Source: an uncultured Clostridia bacterium (GTDB taxonomy: Bacteria > Bacillota > Clostridia > Christensenellales > Pumilibacteraceae). Taken from it: 64,000 bases of DNA. Numbering within the stretch: the stretch's first letter is position 1; each line of letters opens with the position of its first letter. Below, piece by piece: positions 19,019 through 28,671 of the stretch. The notes under the pieces were generated by a model that was given only the letters and a program-made list of their open reading frames with translations, was not told the DNA's origin and made no database searches. The stretch covers positions 1 through 64,000 of the forward strand of contig CAMWLQ010000002.1 of NCBI GenBank assembly GCA_947175195.1, in the 5' to 3' direction. The position numbers and the translations under genes are program-made.

Positions 19019-19717
19019 ATGTATAAAAAAGTATTGTTAAAGCTGAGCGGCGAGGCGCTTGCGGGAACGAGCGGCACGGGCATAGACCCGGCAACCGTAG
19101 ACAAGGTTGTCAGCCAGCTTGTTCAGCTCAACAAGAGCGGCGTGCAGGTAGCCGTAGTAGTAGGCGGTGGCAATTTTTGGCGCGGCAGGCAGGGCGTTGC
19201 TATGGACAAGGTGACTGCCGATCACATGGGCATGCTTGCAACAATAATGAACGCGCTTGCGCTGCAGGACGCTATCGAAAAGAAGGGTGTGCCCACGCGT
19301 GTGCAAACTGCGATTGCCATTCCTTCGGTTGCCGAGCCGTTTATACTCAGAAAGGCGCTTAGGCATTTCGAGTGCGGGCGCATAGTCATATTCGCTTGCG
19401 GCACGGGCAATCCGTACTTTACCACCGATTCGGGCGCGGCACTGCGCGCGGCGGAAATAAAGGCGGACGTACTGCTTATGGCAAAGAACGTGGACGGCGT
19501 GTACGACTGCGATCCCAAAACTAACGCCAATGCCAAAAAGTACAGTGAGCTTTCGTATATGGACGTTATCAACAAGAACATAGCCGTTATGGACTTTACG
19601 TCCGTTACAATGTGTATGGAAAACAGTATTCCGATTGTAGCTTTCGGCTTGTCGGAAGAAAACAGTATTATTCGCGCTGTGTCGGGCGAAAAAATCGGCA
19701 CGTTAATTCACAAATAA
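19019..19717 (+). CDS. pyrH: Uridylate kinase
   Basis: [29 protein letters not shown]...[12 protein letters not shown]...[20 protein letters not shown]. Confidence 0.96.
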   Translation: MYKKVLLKLSGEALAGTSGTGIDPATVDKVVSQLVQLNKSGVQVAVVVGGGNFWRGRQGVAMDKVTADHMGMLATIMNALALQDAIEKKGVPTRVQTAIAIPSVAEPFILRKALRHFECGRIVIFACGTGNPYFTTDSGAALRAAEIKADVLLMAKNVDGVYDCDPKTNANAKKYSELSYMDVINKNIAVMDFTSVTMCMENSIPIVAFGLSEENSIIRAVSGEKIGTLIHK

Positions 19718-19737
19718 TATTTTGCAGGAGATATATT

Positions 19738-20301
19738 ATGCAAAACGAATTGTTAATCGAATCGGCAAACAAAATCGACGATAAGTTCAACAAGGTACTC
19801 GAACACCTTAAATCGGAGCTTAATTCAATGCGCGCGGGTAGAGCAAATCCCGTCGTGCTCAGCAGGGTTATGGTTGATTACTACGGCATGATGACTCCGC
19901 TCAACCAAATGGCAAACATTCAGGTTACGGACGCGCGCACTTTGACGGTGTCGCTTTACGACGTATCCGCGCTCAAAGAGGCGAAAAAGTCGATTATAGC
20001 CGCCGATCTCGGACTTAACCCCGTTGACGACGGCAAGGTCATTCGTTTGTCCTTCCCGCAGCTCACCGAGGAGCGCCGCAAAGATTTGATCAAGCAGGTG
20101 CGCAAGGTCGGCGAGGAAAGCAAGGTTGCGCTCCGCAACGAACGCCGCGACGCTATTGATTTAGGCAAAAAGCTCAAAAAAGAAGTGTCTGAGGATGAGA
20201 TAGCCGAATATGAAAAATTGATTCAAAAGAAGTTGGACGGCGCAGTAGAAAAGGTTGACAAGCTCATAAAAGACAAGGAATCCGACTTACTTGAAATCTA
20301 A
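19738..20301 (+). CDS. frr: Ribosome recycling factor
   Basis: LKSELNSMRAGRANPVVLSRVMVDYYGMMTPLNQMANI; SD aggaga. Confidence 0.97.
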   Translation: MQNELLIESANKIDDKFNKVLEHLKSELNSMRAGRANPVVLSRVMVDYYGMMTPLNQMANIQVTDARTLTVSLYDVSALKEAKKSIIAADLGLNPVDDGKVIRLSFPQLTEERRKDLIKQVRKVGEESKVALRNERRDAIDLGKKLKKEVSEDEIAEYEKLIQKKLDGAVEKVDKLIKDKESDLLEI

Positions 20302-20992
20302 CAAGGAATCGACATTCACACTGTCTGCGCCAAATCATGTGGGCATGATTATGGACGGCAACCGCAGGTGGGCGCGCAAGCGTTTGCTGCCGCGTGCCGC
20401 GGGACACCGCGCGGGCGCGAAAAACGTCGTGCCTATAGTCGGTTGCGCCTTTGACTGCGGTGTAAAAATCGTTACGCTGTACGTGTTTTCCACGGAGAAT
20501 GCGGGGCGCAGCGAGGACGAGGTAACTGCGCTTATAGATTTGATACGCGATCAGGCAAAGCCTATGGCGGACAAGCTGATAGAGATCGGAGCGCGCGTAA
20601 GCTATGCTGGCGACAGGTCGTACTTTCCGCAGGACGTTCGGGACATAATGGACGAGGTGGAACGCCGCAATACCAATCCCGATGCGCCGCTTGTGAACAT
20701 GGCCATGAATTACAGTGGCAGGTCGGAAATCGTGCGCGCGTGTGCACTTGCCGCGCAAAGCGGAAACGTTACGCAAGAGTCGATAGAGCGCAATCTATAC
20801 ACGGCGGGCTTGCCCGATCCCGATATGATTATTCGCACGGGCGGGGAAAAACGGCTTAGCAATTTTTTGCTGTATCAAGCCGCATACAGCGAGCTGTTTT
20901 TTACCGACACGCTGTGGCCCGATTTTAACACCGCCGAATTGAAATCTATGTTTGAGGAATACTCACATAGGACGAGAAGAATAGGTCGTTAA
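20291..20992 (+). CDS. uppS: Isoprenyl (undecaprenyl) diphosphate synthase
   Basis: HVGMIMDGNRRWARKR...GHRAGAKN...YVFSTENAGRS...DPDMIIRTGGEKRLSNFLLYQAAYSELFFTD. Confidence 0.96.
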   Translation: MKSNKESTFTLSAPNHVGMIMDGNRRWARKRLLPRAAGHRAGAKNVVPIVGCAFDCGVKIVTLYVFSTENAGRSEDEVTALIDLIRDQAKPMADKLIEIGARVSYAGDRSYFPQDVRDIMDEVERRNTNPDAPLVNMAMNYSGRSEIVRACALAAQSGNVTQESIERNLYTAGLPDPDMIIRTGGEKRLSNFLLYQAAYSELFFTDTLWPDFNTAELKSMFEEYSHRTRRIGR

Positions 20993-21055
20993 AAAATTCA
21001 TCTTTAATTTCGAATTCCGAATTCACGATTAACTTACGGAGGTACGGTAATAACT

Positions 21056-21982
21056 ATGAAAAAAGACCGAGTGATTACCGGCACGTTTATAGCGATTGTG
21101 TACGTTGCTGTGTTCCTGCTGTCAATGTACGTCCATCCTATATTCTTTGACGTGTTCATGTTTGCGATAGCTGTTTGCGCAACGTACGAAATGTGCAAGG
21201 CTGTATCCAACTTTACAAGCGAGCCTATATTCATAATCGACATTATTGCGGTTGTAGTAGGGTTTGCCGGATTTTGGTTTTCGCAATATTTCTTCAGAAC
21301 AAACGCCTCGGGCATGACGGGATACTTTGTCACGCTTGCCGTAATGATTTTGGCGACAGTGCTTACAACGGCGTTTTCCAAAACGTACGTAAAGGGCAAC
21401 GCCATATCCACTATTTTTGTAATGCTTTATCCCAACTCGATATTGATGTTCGCGGTGGGTATAAACTACTTTATGAGCGCGGAGGTGGACATAAGCGTTA
21501 TTTCGTCGTTGCCGTTCCGCAACGCGGGTATCGCGCTTATGTTTTTGGTCCCTGCGCTTACCGACGTGTTCGCATACCAAATCGGCAGCGCAATCAAGGG
21601 TAAAAAGCTGTGTCCGTCAATCAGTCCCAACAAGACTATAAGCGGCGCGATAGGCGGTCTATTGGGCGGTCTTGTCGGCGCGGGGCTTGTTGCACTGCTT
21701 ACGTTCCTTGCCAAGCAATATAATGTTAATTTGTTCGGGCTCGCAATGCTCACCGACAACTGGACTACAACACTGGTCAACTTTGCAATGCTCGGGCTTT
21801 TCGGCTCGGTATTCGACCAAATGGGTGATTTGATTGCGTCGTTTGTAAAACGCCGTTCGGGCATTAAGGATTACTCAAATTTGTTGCCCGGGCATGGCGG
21901 TATACTCGACCGCGTTGACGGATTTATGTTTTGCGGCGTGTTCTTTTATATGTACTTTGCCGTCGCCATACTGTTGTTATGA
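21056..21982 (+). CDS. cdsA: Phosphatidate cytidylyltransferase
   Basis: C-terminal VPALTDVFAYQIGSAIKGKKLCPSISPNKTISGAIGG...FVKRRSGIKDYSNLLPGHGGILDRVDGFMF. Confidence 0.94.
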   Translation: MKKDRVITGTFIAIVYVAVFLLSMYVHPIFFDVFMFAIAVCATYEMCKAVSNFTSEPIFIIDIIAVVVGFAGFWFSQYFFRTNASGMTGYFVTLAVMILATVLTTAFSKTYVKGNAISTIFVMLYPNSILMFAVGINYFMSAEVDISVISSLPFRNAGIALMFLVPALTDVFAYQIGSAIKGKKLCPSISPNKTISGAIGGLLGGLVGAGLVALLTFLAKQYNVNLFGLAMLTDNWTTTLVNFAMLGLFGSVFDQMGDLIASFVKRRSGIKDYSNLLPGHGGILDRVDGFMFCGVFFYMYFAVAILLL

Positions 21983-23100
21983 AGAATATAGCGGTACTCG
22001 GTTGTACGGGCTCGATAGGGCGTCAAACGCTCGATATTGTCCGTAGCAACCCCGATAAATATAAAATAACGGGATTATCGTGCGGAACTCGCGTGACCGA
22101 GCTTGTGGGCTTGTCGCGCGAATTTTCGTGTAAAAATGTGGGTATTTACAGCGACGATAAATTTGCGGAACTGAAATCTCATATCGACGGCTCAAACGTG
22201 TATTGCGGCGACGACGCGCTAACGGCAGTCATTGACGGCGCGGACACCGTTGTTGTGGCTGTCGTCGGCATGATAGGGCTGAAGGCGGTGCTGTACGCAC
22301 TGGAAAAGGGCAAGACAGTCGCGCTTGCCAACAAGGAGTCGCTTGTAGCGGGCGGCAGCATAGTCACCGAGCAGTTAAAGCGCGGCGGCAAGCTTTATCC
22401 CGTCGATTCCGAACATTCCGCCGTGTGGCAATGCTTGCAGGGCGAAATTGATTTCAATCGAATTATTTTAACTGCAAGCGGCGGACCGTTTTACTTTACG
22501 CCGCAGTCGCAGCTTGCAGCCGTAACGCCCGAGCAAGCCGTAAAGCATCCCAACTGGAGCATGGGCAAAAAAATATCGGTAGACAGCGCGACAATGATGA
22601 ATAAGGGCTTGGAGATTATAGAAGCGCGCTGGTTGTTTAATACTACAAATATAGACTATGTAATTCATCCCGAAAGCATAGTTCATTCCATGGTGGAGTT
22701 TCGCGACGGGTCTATCAAGGCACAGGCGGGCTTTCCCGATATGCGTTTACCTATCCAGTACGCGCTGTCGTTTCCCGAACACGCGGATAGGAATTTTACG
22801 CCGCTGTCATTGCCGCTTGAATTGCGATTCTTGCCGCCCGACGAAAAAAAGTTTCCCGCACCAAAGCTGGCAAAACAGGCTATTATTGCGGGCGGAAACA
22901 GTGCGGCGGTACTCAATGCCGCCAACGAGGCGGCGGTTGCATTGTTTTTGCAACGAAAAATAGCGTTTACAGATATTGTGCAAATAGTAGAGGACGCGCT
23001 GTGTAGCGAGCCGCATTGCGAATTGAAAACGGCGGACGACGTGTTTGAAACGCATAATCGTGTATATCGAAAAATATATTTGAAATACAGAGGACAATAA
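21979..23100 (+). CDS. dxr: 1-deoxy-D-xylulose 5-phosphate reductoisomerase
   Basis: NIAVLGCTGSIGRQTLDIV, ALANKESLVAGG, PVDSEHSAVWQCL, HPNWSMGKKISVDSATMMNKGLE; start ATG 21979 overlaps cdsA. Confidence 0.96.
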   Translation: MKNIAVLGCTGSIGRQTLDIVRSNPDKYKITGLSCGTRVTELVGLSREFSCKNVGIYSDDKFAELKSHIDGSNVYCGDDALTAVIDGADTVVVAVVGMIGLKAVLYALEKGKTVALANKESLVAGGSIVTEQLKRGGKLYPVDSEHSAVWQCLQGEIDFNRIILTASGGPFYFTPQSQLAAVTPEQAVKHPNWSMGKKISVDSATMMNKGLEIIEARWLFNTTNIDYVIHPESIVHSMVEFRDGSIKAQAGFPDMRLPIQYALSFPEHADRNFTPLSLPLELRFLPPDEKKFPAPKLAKQAIIAGGNSAAVLNAANEAAVALFLQRKIAFTDIVQIVEDALCSEPHCELKTADDVFETHNRVYRKIYLKYRGQ

Positions 23101-23101
23101 T

Positions 23102-24334
23102 TTGTATTTAGGCTTTATTCTTTTATCTATAATAATTTTGCTCGTAATGGTACTCATTCATGAGCTGGGGCATTACACAGCCGCAAAAATTCTCGGTTTT
23201 ACGGTCGAGGAGTTTTCGGTCGGTTTCGGACCAAAGCTGATAAGTCGAGTACGCCGTAACGGCGAGAGGTGGTCGTTGCGCATGCTACCGCTCGGCGGGT
23301 ATTGCGCGTTTTACGGCGACGAGGGTACGGACGAGCAAGAGCAAAAGCCGCAAAAGAATGAGGTGTTGCCAGAACAGTCGGCACAACAGGACGGCAGCGA
23401 AAGCGATAAAGGCGCAAACGGCAACGATGATTTGCTGTCGTACGTTATGCGCTCCAATATCGAGGAGAACAAAACCGCTGCGGTAGCGGAAGAGCCTGCT
23501 CCGGTCAGGCTGGATAAAAACGGCAATATTGCAAAAACGTTTTTCGAGCACAAGCCTTGGAAACGCATAATTGTGTTGTTGGGCGGCGTGGTGTTCAACT
23601 TTTTGTCGGCTATTATTTTTTCGCTTATATACATTTGGGCGGTGGGCTGTCCAGCGCCGCAAATAGCGGAAGTATATACCGACGCGCAAAACAATCCTTA
23701 CAACGAATTGCAAAAAGGAGATATAGTGTTGGCTGTGGACGGGCATGACATTACAGTTATGACCAACTACAATGAACTGGTGCAAAACGCAAAAGAGGGC
23801 GATACCGTCAAGTTCAAAATCGATCGTAACGGCAAGATAATGACGGTGGACGTGCAGCGCAAAAAAATCAAGACCGAGGACAAGGACGGCAATGTCACAG
23901 AGTACGTCGGATTCGGATTTGTATCGCAAACCGAGTTTATCAACGCAAATGCGGCACATGCGTTTACTTACAGCGTGCCGTATACGTTCAAGCTGTCATG
24001 GTCCATACTCGGCTCATTCGGACAGTTGATAAGCGGCAAAGTACCAATTACACAGGTCACTGGACCTGTCGGGTCGGTCAAGCTGATGGCGGACGTCACC
24101 AGGGCGGATTGGCGCAATATACTCATACTTTTGCCGTTACTCGCAAGCAACCTTGCAATGTTCAATCTTTTGCCGTTCCCCGCGCTTGACGGCGCGCAAA
24201 TTGTGTTCACTATTATAGAGTGGATACGCAAAAAACCTATCAAACGCAAAATTCAGGGCATAATAAACGCCGTCGGGCTTGTTACGCTGTTGTTGTTCGT
24301 TTTGATTGTTGACATTTTGTCTTTCGCGTTGTAA
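23102..24334 (+). CDS. rseP: RIP metalloprotease RseP (site-2 protease) with long hydrophilic insert
   Basis: TTG start; LVMVLIHELGHYTAAKI, GFGPKL, PDZ region, LLPFPALDGAQIVF; insert about residues 76-145 rich in E/Q/D/K/N. Confidence 0.93.
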   Translation: MYLGFILLSIIILLVMVLIHELGHYTAAKILGFTVEEFSVGFGPKLISRVRRNGERWSLRMLPLGGYCAFYGDEGTDEQEQKPQKNEVLPEQSAQQDGSESDKGANGNDDLLSYVMRSNIEENKTAAVAEEPAPVRLDKNGNIAKTFFEHKPWKRIIVLLGGVVFNFLSAIIFSLIYIWAVGCPAPQIAEVYTDAQNNPYNELQKGDIVLAVDGHDITVMTNYNELVQNAKEGDTVKFKIDRNGKIMTVDVQRKKIKTEDKDGNVTEYVGFGFVSQTEFINANAAHAFTYSVPYTFKLSWSILGSFGQLISGKVPITQVTGPVGSVKLMADVTRADWRNILILLPLLASNLAMFNLLPFPALDGAQIVFTIIEWIRKKPIKRKIQGIINAVGLVTLLLFVLIVDILSFAL

Positions 24335-24337
24335 AAT
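24309..24337 (+). promoter_or_regulatory. Sigma-A promoter of ispG
   Basis: TTGACA-N17-TAAAAT overlapping the rseP stop codon; +1 predicted at the GTG start 24344. Confidence 0.7.
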
Positions 24338-24343
24338 ATACCC

Positions 24344-25384
24344 GTGAGTAAAACGGTTAAAATTAAGAATATAGTAATTGGCGGCGGCGCACCGATAGCC
24401 ATTCAGTCGATGACCAACACCGACACGCTGGACACGCGCGCTACGGAGGAACAGCTCAAGTGCCTGCAAGATGCTGGTTGCGATATTGCGAGGATTGCGG
24501 TATCGAGCGACGCGGAGGTCGAGGCGTGTAAGCCGCTTATCGGCAAGTTCGATATGCCGCTTGTTGCGGATATTCAGTTCGATTACCGCATAGCAGTCAA
24601 GTGCTGTGAAATCGGGTTTGATAAGATTCGTTTCAACCCCGGCAATATAGGCGACAAAAGCAAGGTGAAAAAAGTGGTTGACGCTTGCAAGATGCATGGC
24701 GTACCTATTCGCATAGGCGTAAATACCGGCTCGCTCGAAAAAGAATTGCAGGGGATGGAAAAAAGCGTGGCGCTTGTCGAAAGCGCGCTAAAGCACGTGC
24801 GTATATTGGAAAAGTACGGTTTTAACGATATTGTTATATCGGTCAAATCGTCCAATGTTAAAACAATGGTCGATGCCTACCGCAAGCTCGCCGCGCAGGT
24901 TGATTACCCGCTGCACTTGGGCGTTACCGAAAGCGGTACGGGCGAGCGCGGCGTTGTGCGCTCGGCAATCGGAATAGGCTCGCTGTTGCTTGACGGCATA
25001 GGCGATACCGTGCGCGTGTCGTTATCGGGCAATCCCGTAAATGAGGTGCTTGCCGCAAAAACGGTGTTGCAAGAGGTTGGTGCCGACAAAAACTACTGCG
25101 AGATTATATCATGTCCCACTTGCTCGCGTTGCAAGTACGATTTAAAATCTATAGTGGATAAGCTGGCAGCCGAAACGCAATTTATACATAAGCCCGTAAA
25201 GGTAGCTGTTATGGGCTGTGTCGTAAACGGACCAGGAGAGGCCGCGGACGCGGATTTCGGCGTTGCGGGCGGCGGAAACGGCAAAGCCGCGCTGTTTGTA
25301 AAGGGCAATGTGGTACGCACCATTTCCACCGACGAGATTGTTCCTACATTGCTCGAGCTTATAAACGAAAAGATAAATGGATGA
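24344..25384 (+). CDS. ispG: 4-hydroxy-3-methylbut-2-en-1-yl diphosphate synthase
   Basis: IGGGAPIAIQSMTNTDTLD...GCDIARIAV...RFNPGNIG...ISCPTCSRCKYD...VAVMGCVVNGPGEAADADFGVAGG. Confidence 0.96.
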   Translation: MSKTVKIKNIVIGGGAPIAIQSMTNTDTLDTRATEEQLKCLQDAGCDIARIAVSSDAEVEACKPLIGKFDMPLVADIQFDYRIAVKCCEIGFDKIRFNPGNIGDKSKVKKVVDACKMHGVPIRIGVNTGSLEKELQGMEKSVALVESALKHVRILEKYGFNDIVISVKSSNVKTMVDAYRKLAAQVDYPLHLGVTESGTGERGVVRSAIGIGSLLLDGIGDTVRVSLSGNPVNEVLAAKTVLQEVGADKNYCEIISCPTCSRCKYDLKSIVDKLAAETQFIHKPVKVAVMGCVVNGPGEAADADFGVAGGGNGKAALFVKGNVVRTISTDEIVPTLLELINEKING

Positions 25385-26868
25385 ACTGTATGAACGAAAT
25401 ATACAAAAGCATTAATGATAAATCTAACGGCAAGTACGGCTGCTTGCGCTTTCCGTATGTAACCTTCGGCAACAATGCGGAAGTGACCGTGGTGTGCAAA
25501 AAATCCGACAGGGCGTTTGTGGATAGCAATATCCGCGAGCTGACTGCCATGGTCAAAGAGGCGTGCGGCTTTAATACTCCGATTACGCTCAAAATAAAGG
25601 ACGACGCTTTGACGGCGGCGGCGCTTAGGATTGCCGTTGTCAGGTTTACCGAAAAGTTCAATTACGTATCGTCTATGACGCACGGCATAACCGCCGAGTC
25701 CGAGCCGAGCTTTGTGGTAAAGCTTAAAATGCATGCCGCAATGCACGACCTTGCAAAAAACGATTACATACCCAGACTTAAAGAGTTTTTGCAAAACAAT
25801 TACGTCGAGGACGTTGCGCTCGACGTGCAAATAGTAGATTATGAATCGAGCGGCACGGCGCAAGCAACTGTGCAGGGCACGAAAAAAGAATACGTTATTT
25901 CGTCCGTGCAGCCGTATATCGGTAATTTTACGCCCGACAAAGCGCGCGCAATATCGGCGCTTACGGCTAACGAGTACAACGTTGCCGTGTGCGGAATTTT
26001 GGCAATGCAAACCGAATTTACCAGCAAGGGCGGTAGACCGTATGAGCGGTTTGTTATTTACGACGGCGATTTGTCGTTGCAATGCCGATATATGCCCAAC
26101 GGAGGGAAAAGCATTGTTAATGCCGCCGAATTGACCGATAAACCCGTTTGCTTGCTCGGCAATGTCGAATACGACGGCATGCGCCATGAGGCGACAATGG
26201 CGGTTAAGGAAATATCGCTTTGTACGGCGGAGGGTTTATCTCCGTTATCGCTAAAAGCCGTGCCCAAATCATACGGAATTATTTTCCCGCAAAACTACGA
26301 GGTGCTTGTTCAGTCGAGTATGTTCGACGGCAATATCGACGTGCCTCCGTCGCTCAGGGGCGACTTTGTGGTGTTCGATTTCGAAACGACGGGACTGTCG
26401 ATTATTTATGACAAGCCCACGGAGCTGGGCGCGGTCAAAATCAGCGACGGCAAGCTTAAAGAAAAATTTACAACGCTTATCGACCCGCGAAAAGAGATAC
26501 CGCCCGAGGTGGTGGAAAAGACGGGCATAACCAACGAAATGGTAAAGGGTCAGCCGCTGTTCGAGGATATTTTACCCGACTTTTACAAGTTTACATACGG
26601 CTGTTCGCTCGTGTGCCATAACATAGCGTTTGACTTTCCGTTCCTTCTTCGCGGCGGCAACCGCAGCGGGTGGGCGTTCGGCAACCGTCGTACATTTGAT
26701 ACAATGGGAATCGCGCCGCTTGCCATACCAGGGATTACAAGGCTTAATCTCGATAACGTTTTGGCGAGCCTGGGATTGAGTAACGACAACGCGCACCGCG
26801 CACTGTCCGACGCCACCGCAACGGCAAATGCATTTATAGCAATGAAAAAGTTATTGGCAAAATCCTAA
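25381..26868 (+). CDS. PolC-like protein: N-terminal/OB region plus DEDDh exonuclease, no recognisable PHP or polymerase domain
   Basis: 495 aa; Exo I FVVFDFETTGLS, Exo II CHNIAFDFPFL, Exo III HRALSDATATANAF; OB-like RFVIYDGDLSLQCRYMPNGG...KPVCLLGNVEYD; occupies the polC slot between ispG and rimP. Confidence 0.85.
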   Translation: MNCMNEIYKSINDKSNGKYGCLRFPYVTFGNNAEVTVVCKKSDRAFVDSNIRELTAMVKEACGFNTPITLKIKDDALTAAALRIAVVRFTEKFNYVSSMTHGITAESEPSFVVKLKMHAAMHDLAKNDYIPRLKEFLQNNYVEDVALDVQIVDYESSGTAQATVQGTKKEYVISSVQPYIGNFTPDKARAISALTANEYNVAVCGILAMQTEFTSKGGRPYERFVIYDGDLSLQCRYMPNGGKSIVNAAELTDKPVCLLGNVEYDGMRHEATMAVKEISLCTAEGLSPLSLKAVPKSYGIIFPQNYEVLVQSSMFDGNIDVPPSLRGDFVVFDFETTGLSIIYDKPTELGAVKISDGKLKEKFTTLIDPRKEIPPEVVEKTGITNEMVKGQPLFEDILPDFYKFTYGCSLVCHNIAFDFPFLLRGGNRSGWAFGNRRTFDTMGIAPLAIPGITRLNLDNVLASLGLSNDNAHRALSDATATANAFIAMKKLLAKS

Positions 26869-26898
26869 ATAAAATTTATTTTAAAATGCGTAAAACGC

Positions 26899-26927
26899 TT
26901 GCAATAAAGGCGCATAAGTGTTATATT
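26899..26927 (+). promoter_or_regulatory. Sigma-A promoter of the rimP-nusA-infB operon
   Basis: TTGCAA-N17-TATATT. Confidence 0.7.
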
Positions 26928-26952
26928 ATTAAAGGTACTATAAGGTTTAGCA

Positions 26953-26978
26953 TGAGAGTTGGTCTTGACCAGCTCTCA
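26953..26978 (+). promoter_or_regulatory. Leader hairpin upstream of rimP
   Basis: TGAGAGTTGGTC-tt-GACCAGCTCTCA: 12-bp stem (one G-U) capped by a CUUG tetraloop; no following T-run. Confidence 0.75.
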
Positions 26979-27029
26979 ATTGCTGTATAGCCAAAATACG
27001 TGCCAAAGCGCAAAAGAGGTTTGTCAGTC

Positions 27030-27494
27030 GTGAACAGCGTTATTGAAAAGGCGATACCGGTAATACAGGACGTACTCGAAAAATTGGGCTACGAGCTTGT
27101 GGACGTTGAGTACAAGTCGCAGTACGGCGATATGCATCTTACGGTATTTATAGCAAGCGAAAACGGCGTCAGCCTCGACGATTGCGAAACCGTATCGAAT
27201 GCGCTTGACGGACCGCTTGACGCGCTCGATCCCACCAACGGCAGACCGTACCACTTGGACGTGTCGTCGCCGGGACTGGACAGACCGTTCAAGACCCAGC
27301 GCGACTACGAGCGCAATTACGGCGAAAAGGTAGAGGTCAAGCTGTTTGCGCCCATCAAAGGCACAAAAGCAAAGCAGTACGAGGGAACGCTTGTCAGCCG
27401 TTCGGACGGGGCTCTCACCATAGAAGTGGACGGCAATCAACTGGTTATAGAAAACTCGCTGGTGGCTCTTGTAAGGCCTTACATTGAGTTTTAA
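27030..27494 (+). CDS. rimP: Ribosome maturation factor RimP
   Basis: EKLGYELVDVEYKSQYGDMHLTVFI...YHLDVSSPGLDRPFKTQRDYERNYGEKVEVKL; likely start GTG 27030. Confidence 0.94.
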   Translation: MNSVIEKAIPVIQDVLEKLGYELVDVEYKSQYGDMHLTVFIASENGVSLDDCETVSNALDGPLDALDPTNGRPYHLDVSSPGLDRPFKTQRDYERNYGEKVEVKLFAPIKGTKAKQYEGTLVSRSDGALTIEVDGNQLVIENSLVALVRPYIEF

Positions 27495-27525
27495 CTAATA
27501 TTTAAAAATTTTCGGGAGAAGAAAA

Positions 27526-28671
27526 ATGGCAAAAAAGAATACGACACTTACGCTTCAAGCGGACTTTTACGACGCTCTTACCGATTTGGAAATCGAGCGC
27601 GGCATTAAAAAGGAAGTGTTTATAGACGCGCTTCAAGACGCTCTTACCAGCGCGTACAAAAAGCAGTACGGCGTACCCAAAGCCATCAAGATAGTTATGA
27701 CGCCCGAGCTCAAAACTTTTGGCATTTTCACTTGCCAAAAGGTTGTAGAGGTCGTGGAGGAGCGCGAAACGGAAATCAGCCTTGAGGACGCGCGGCTCAT
27801 CGACAAAAAGTACAAGGTGGGCGACGAAATCCTCGGACCCGTTGACGCCAACGAATTCGGACGTATAGTCGCGCAAATGGCTAAGCAAATCGTAACGCAA
27901 AAGCTGCGTTCGGTGGAAAGCGAAAAGGCATACACCGAGCTTGCCGAAAAAGAAGAACAGCTTGTCACTTGCGTTGTTCACCGCGTCGACGGCAAAAACG
28001 TGTGCGTGGAAATCCAAAAAATGGAGGCTGTTTTATATCCCAAAGACCAGCTCCCCGGCGACAAGTTCAAGGTGGGCGACAAAATCAAGGTTTTTGTGCG
28101 CGGCATAAAGAACACCACGCGTGGGCCGCAGGTGTTGGTTACGCGCGCTGCGCCCGGGTTTGTACGCAAGCTGTTCGAGCTTGAAGTACCTGAAATATCG
28201 AGCGGCGTAGTCGTAATCAAGGGCATTGTCCGCGAGGCGGGCTTGCGCACCAAAATGGCTGTTTACGCAACCGATTCGGGTGTAGATGCGGTAGGCGCGT
28301 GCGTCGGTAACCGCGGCTCTCGTGTAAACAGCATAATATCCGAGGTTGGCGGGGAAAAGATAGACATTATTCCTTGGCACGAGGATCCGCTGGAATATAT
28401 AGCGCGTGCGCTTTTGCCCGCAAAGGTCGTTATGGTCGAGGCAAAAGAGGACGAGCGTGTTGCGCGCGTTGTCGTTATGGATGACCAGCTCAGCCTTGCT
28501 ATCGGTAGAGAGGGCGTAAACGCTCGCCTTGCCGCAAAGCTTACGGGCTGGAAAATCGACATTAAGCCGTATTCGAAGATGGAAAACGAGGTCAAAAAGG
28601 CTGAGCGCGCCGAGCAAATGGGTAGCGACAGCTACGACGTATTCGAAGAGGACATCGGAGAACTCGACTAA
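27526..28671 (+). CDS. nusA: Transcription termination/antitermination factor NusA
   Basis: LERGIKKEVFIDALQDALTSAYKK...GACVGNRGSRVNSIISEVGGEKIDIIPW...SLAIGREGVNARLAAKLTGWKIDI. Confidence 0.96.
   Translation: MAKKNTTLTLQADFYDALTDLEIERGIKKEVFIDALQDALTSAYKKQYGVPKAIKIVMTPELKTFGIFTCQKVVEVVEERETEISLEDARLIDKKYKVGDEILGPVDANEFGRIVAQMAKQIVTQKLRSVESEKAYTELAEKEEQLVTCVVHRVDGKNVCVEIQKMEAVLYPKDQLPGDKFKVGDKIKVFVRGIKNTTRGPQVLVTRAAPGFVRKLFELEVPEISSGVVVIKGIVREAGLRTKMAVYATDSGVDAVGACVGNRGSRVNSIISEVGGEKIDIIPWHEDPLEYIARALLPAKVVMVEAKEDERVARVVVMDDQLSLAIGREGVNARLAAKLTGWKIDIKPYSKMENEVKKAERAEQMGSDSYDVFEEDIGELD

Noticed and set aside
17388-19094. 568-aa minus-strand ORF opposite rpsB/tsf/pyrH
   Set aside because: Antisense shadow of conserved translation genes; spans several genes and a terminator; no family signature.
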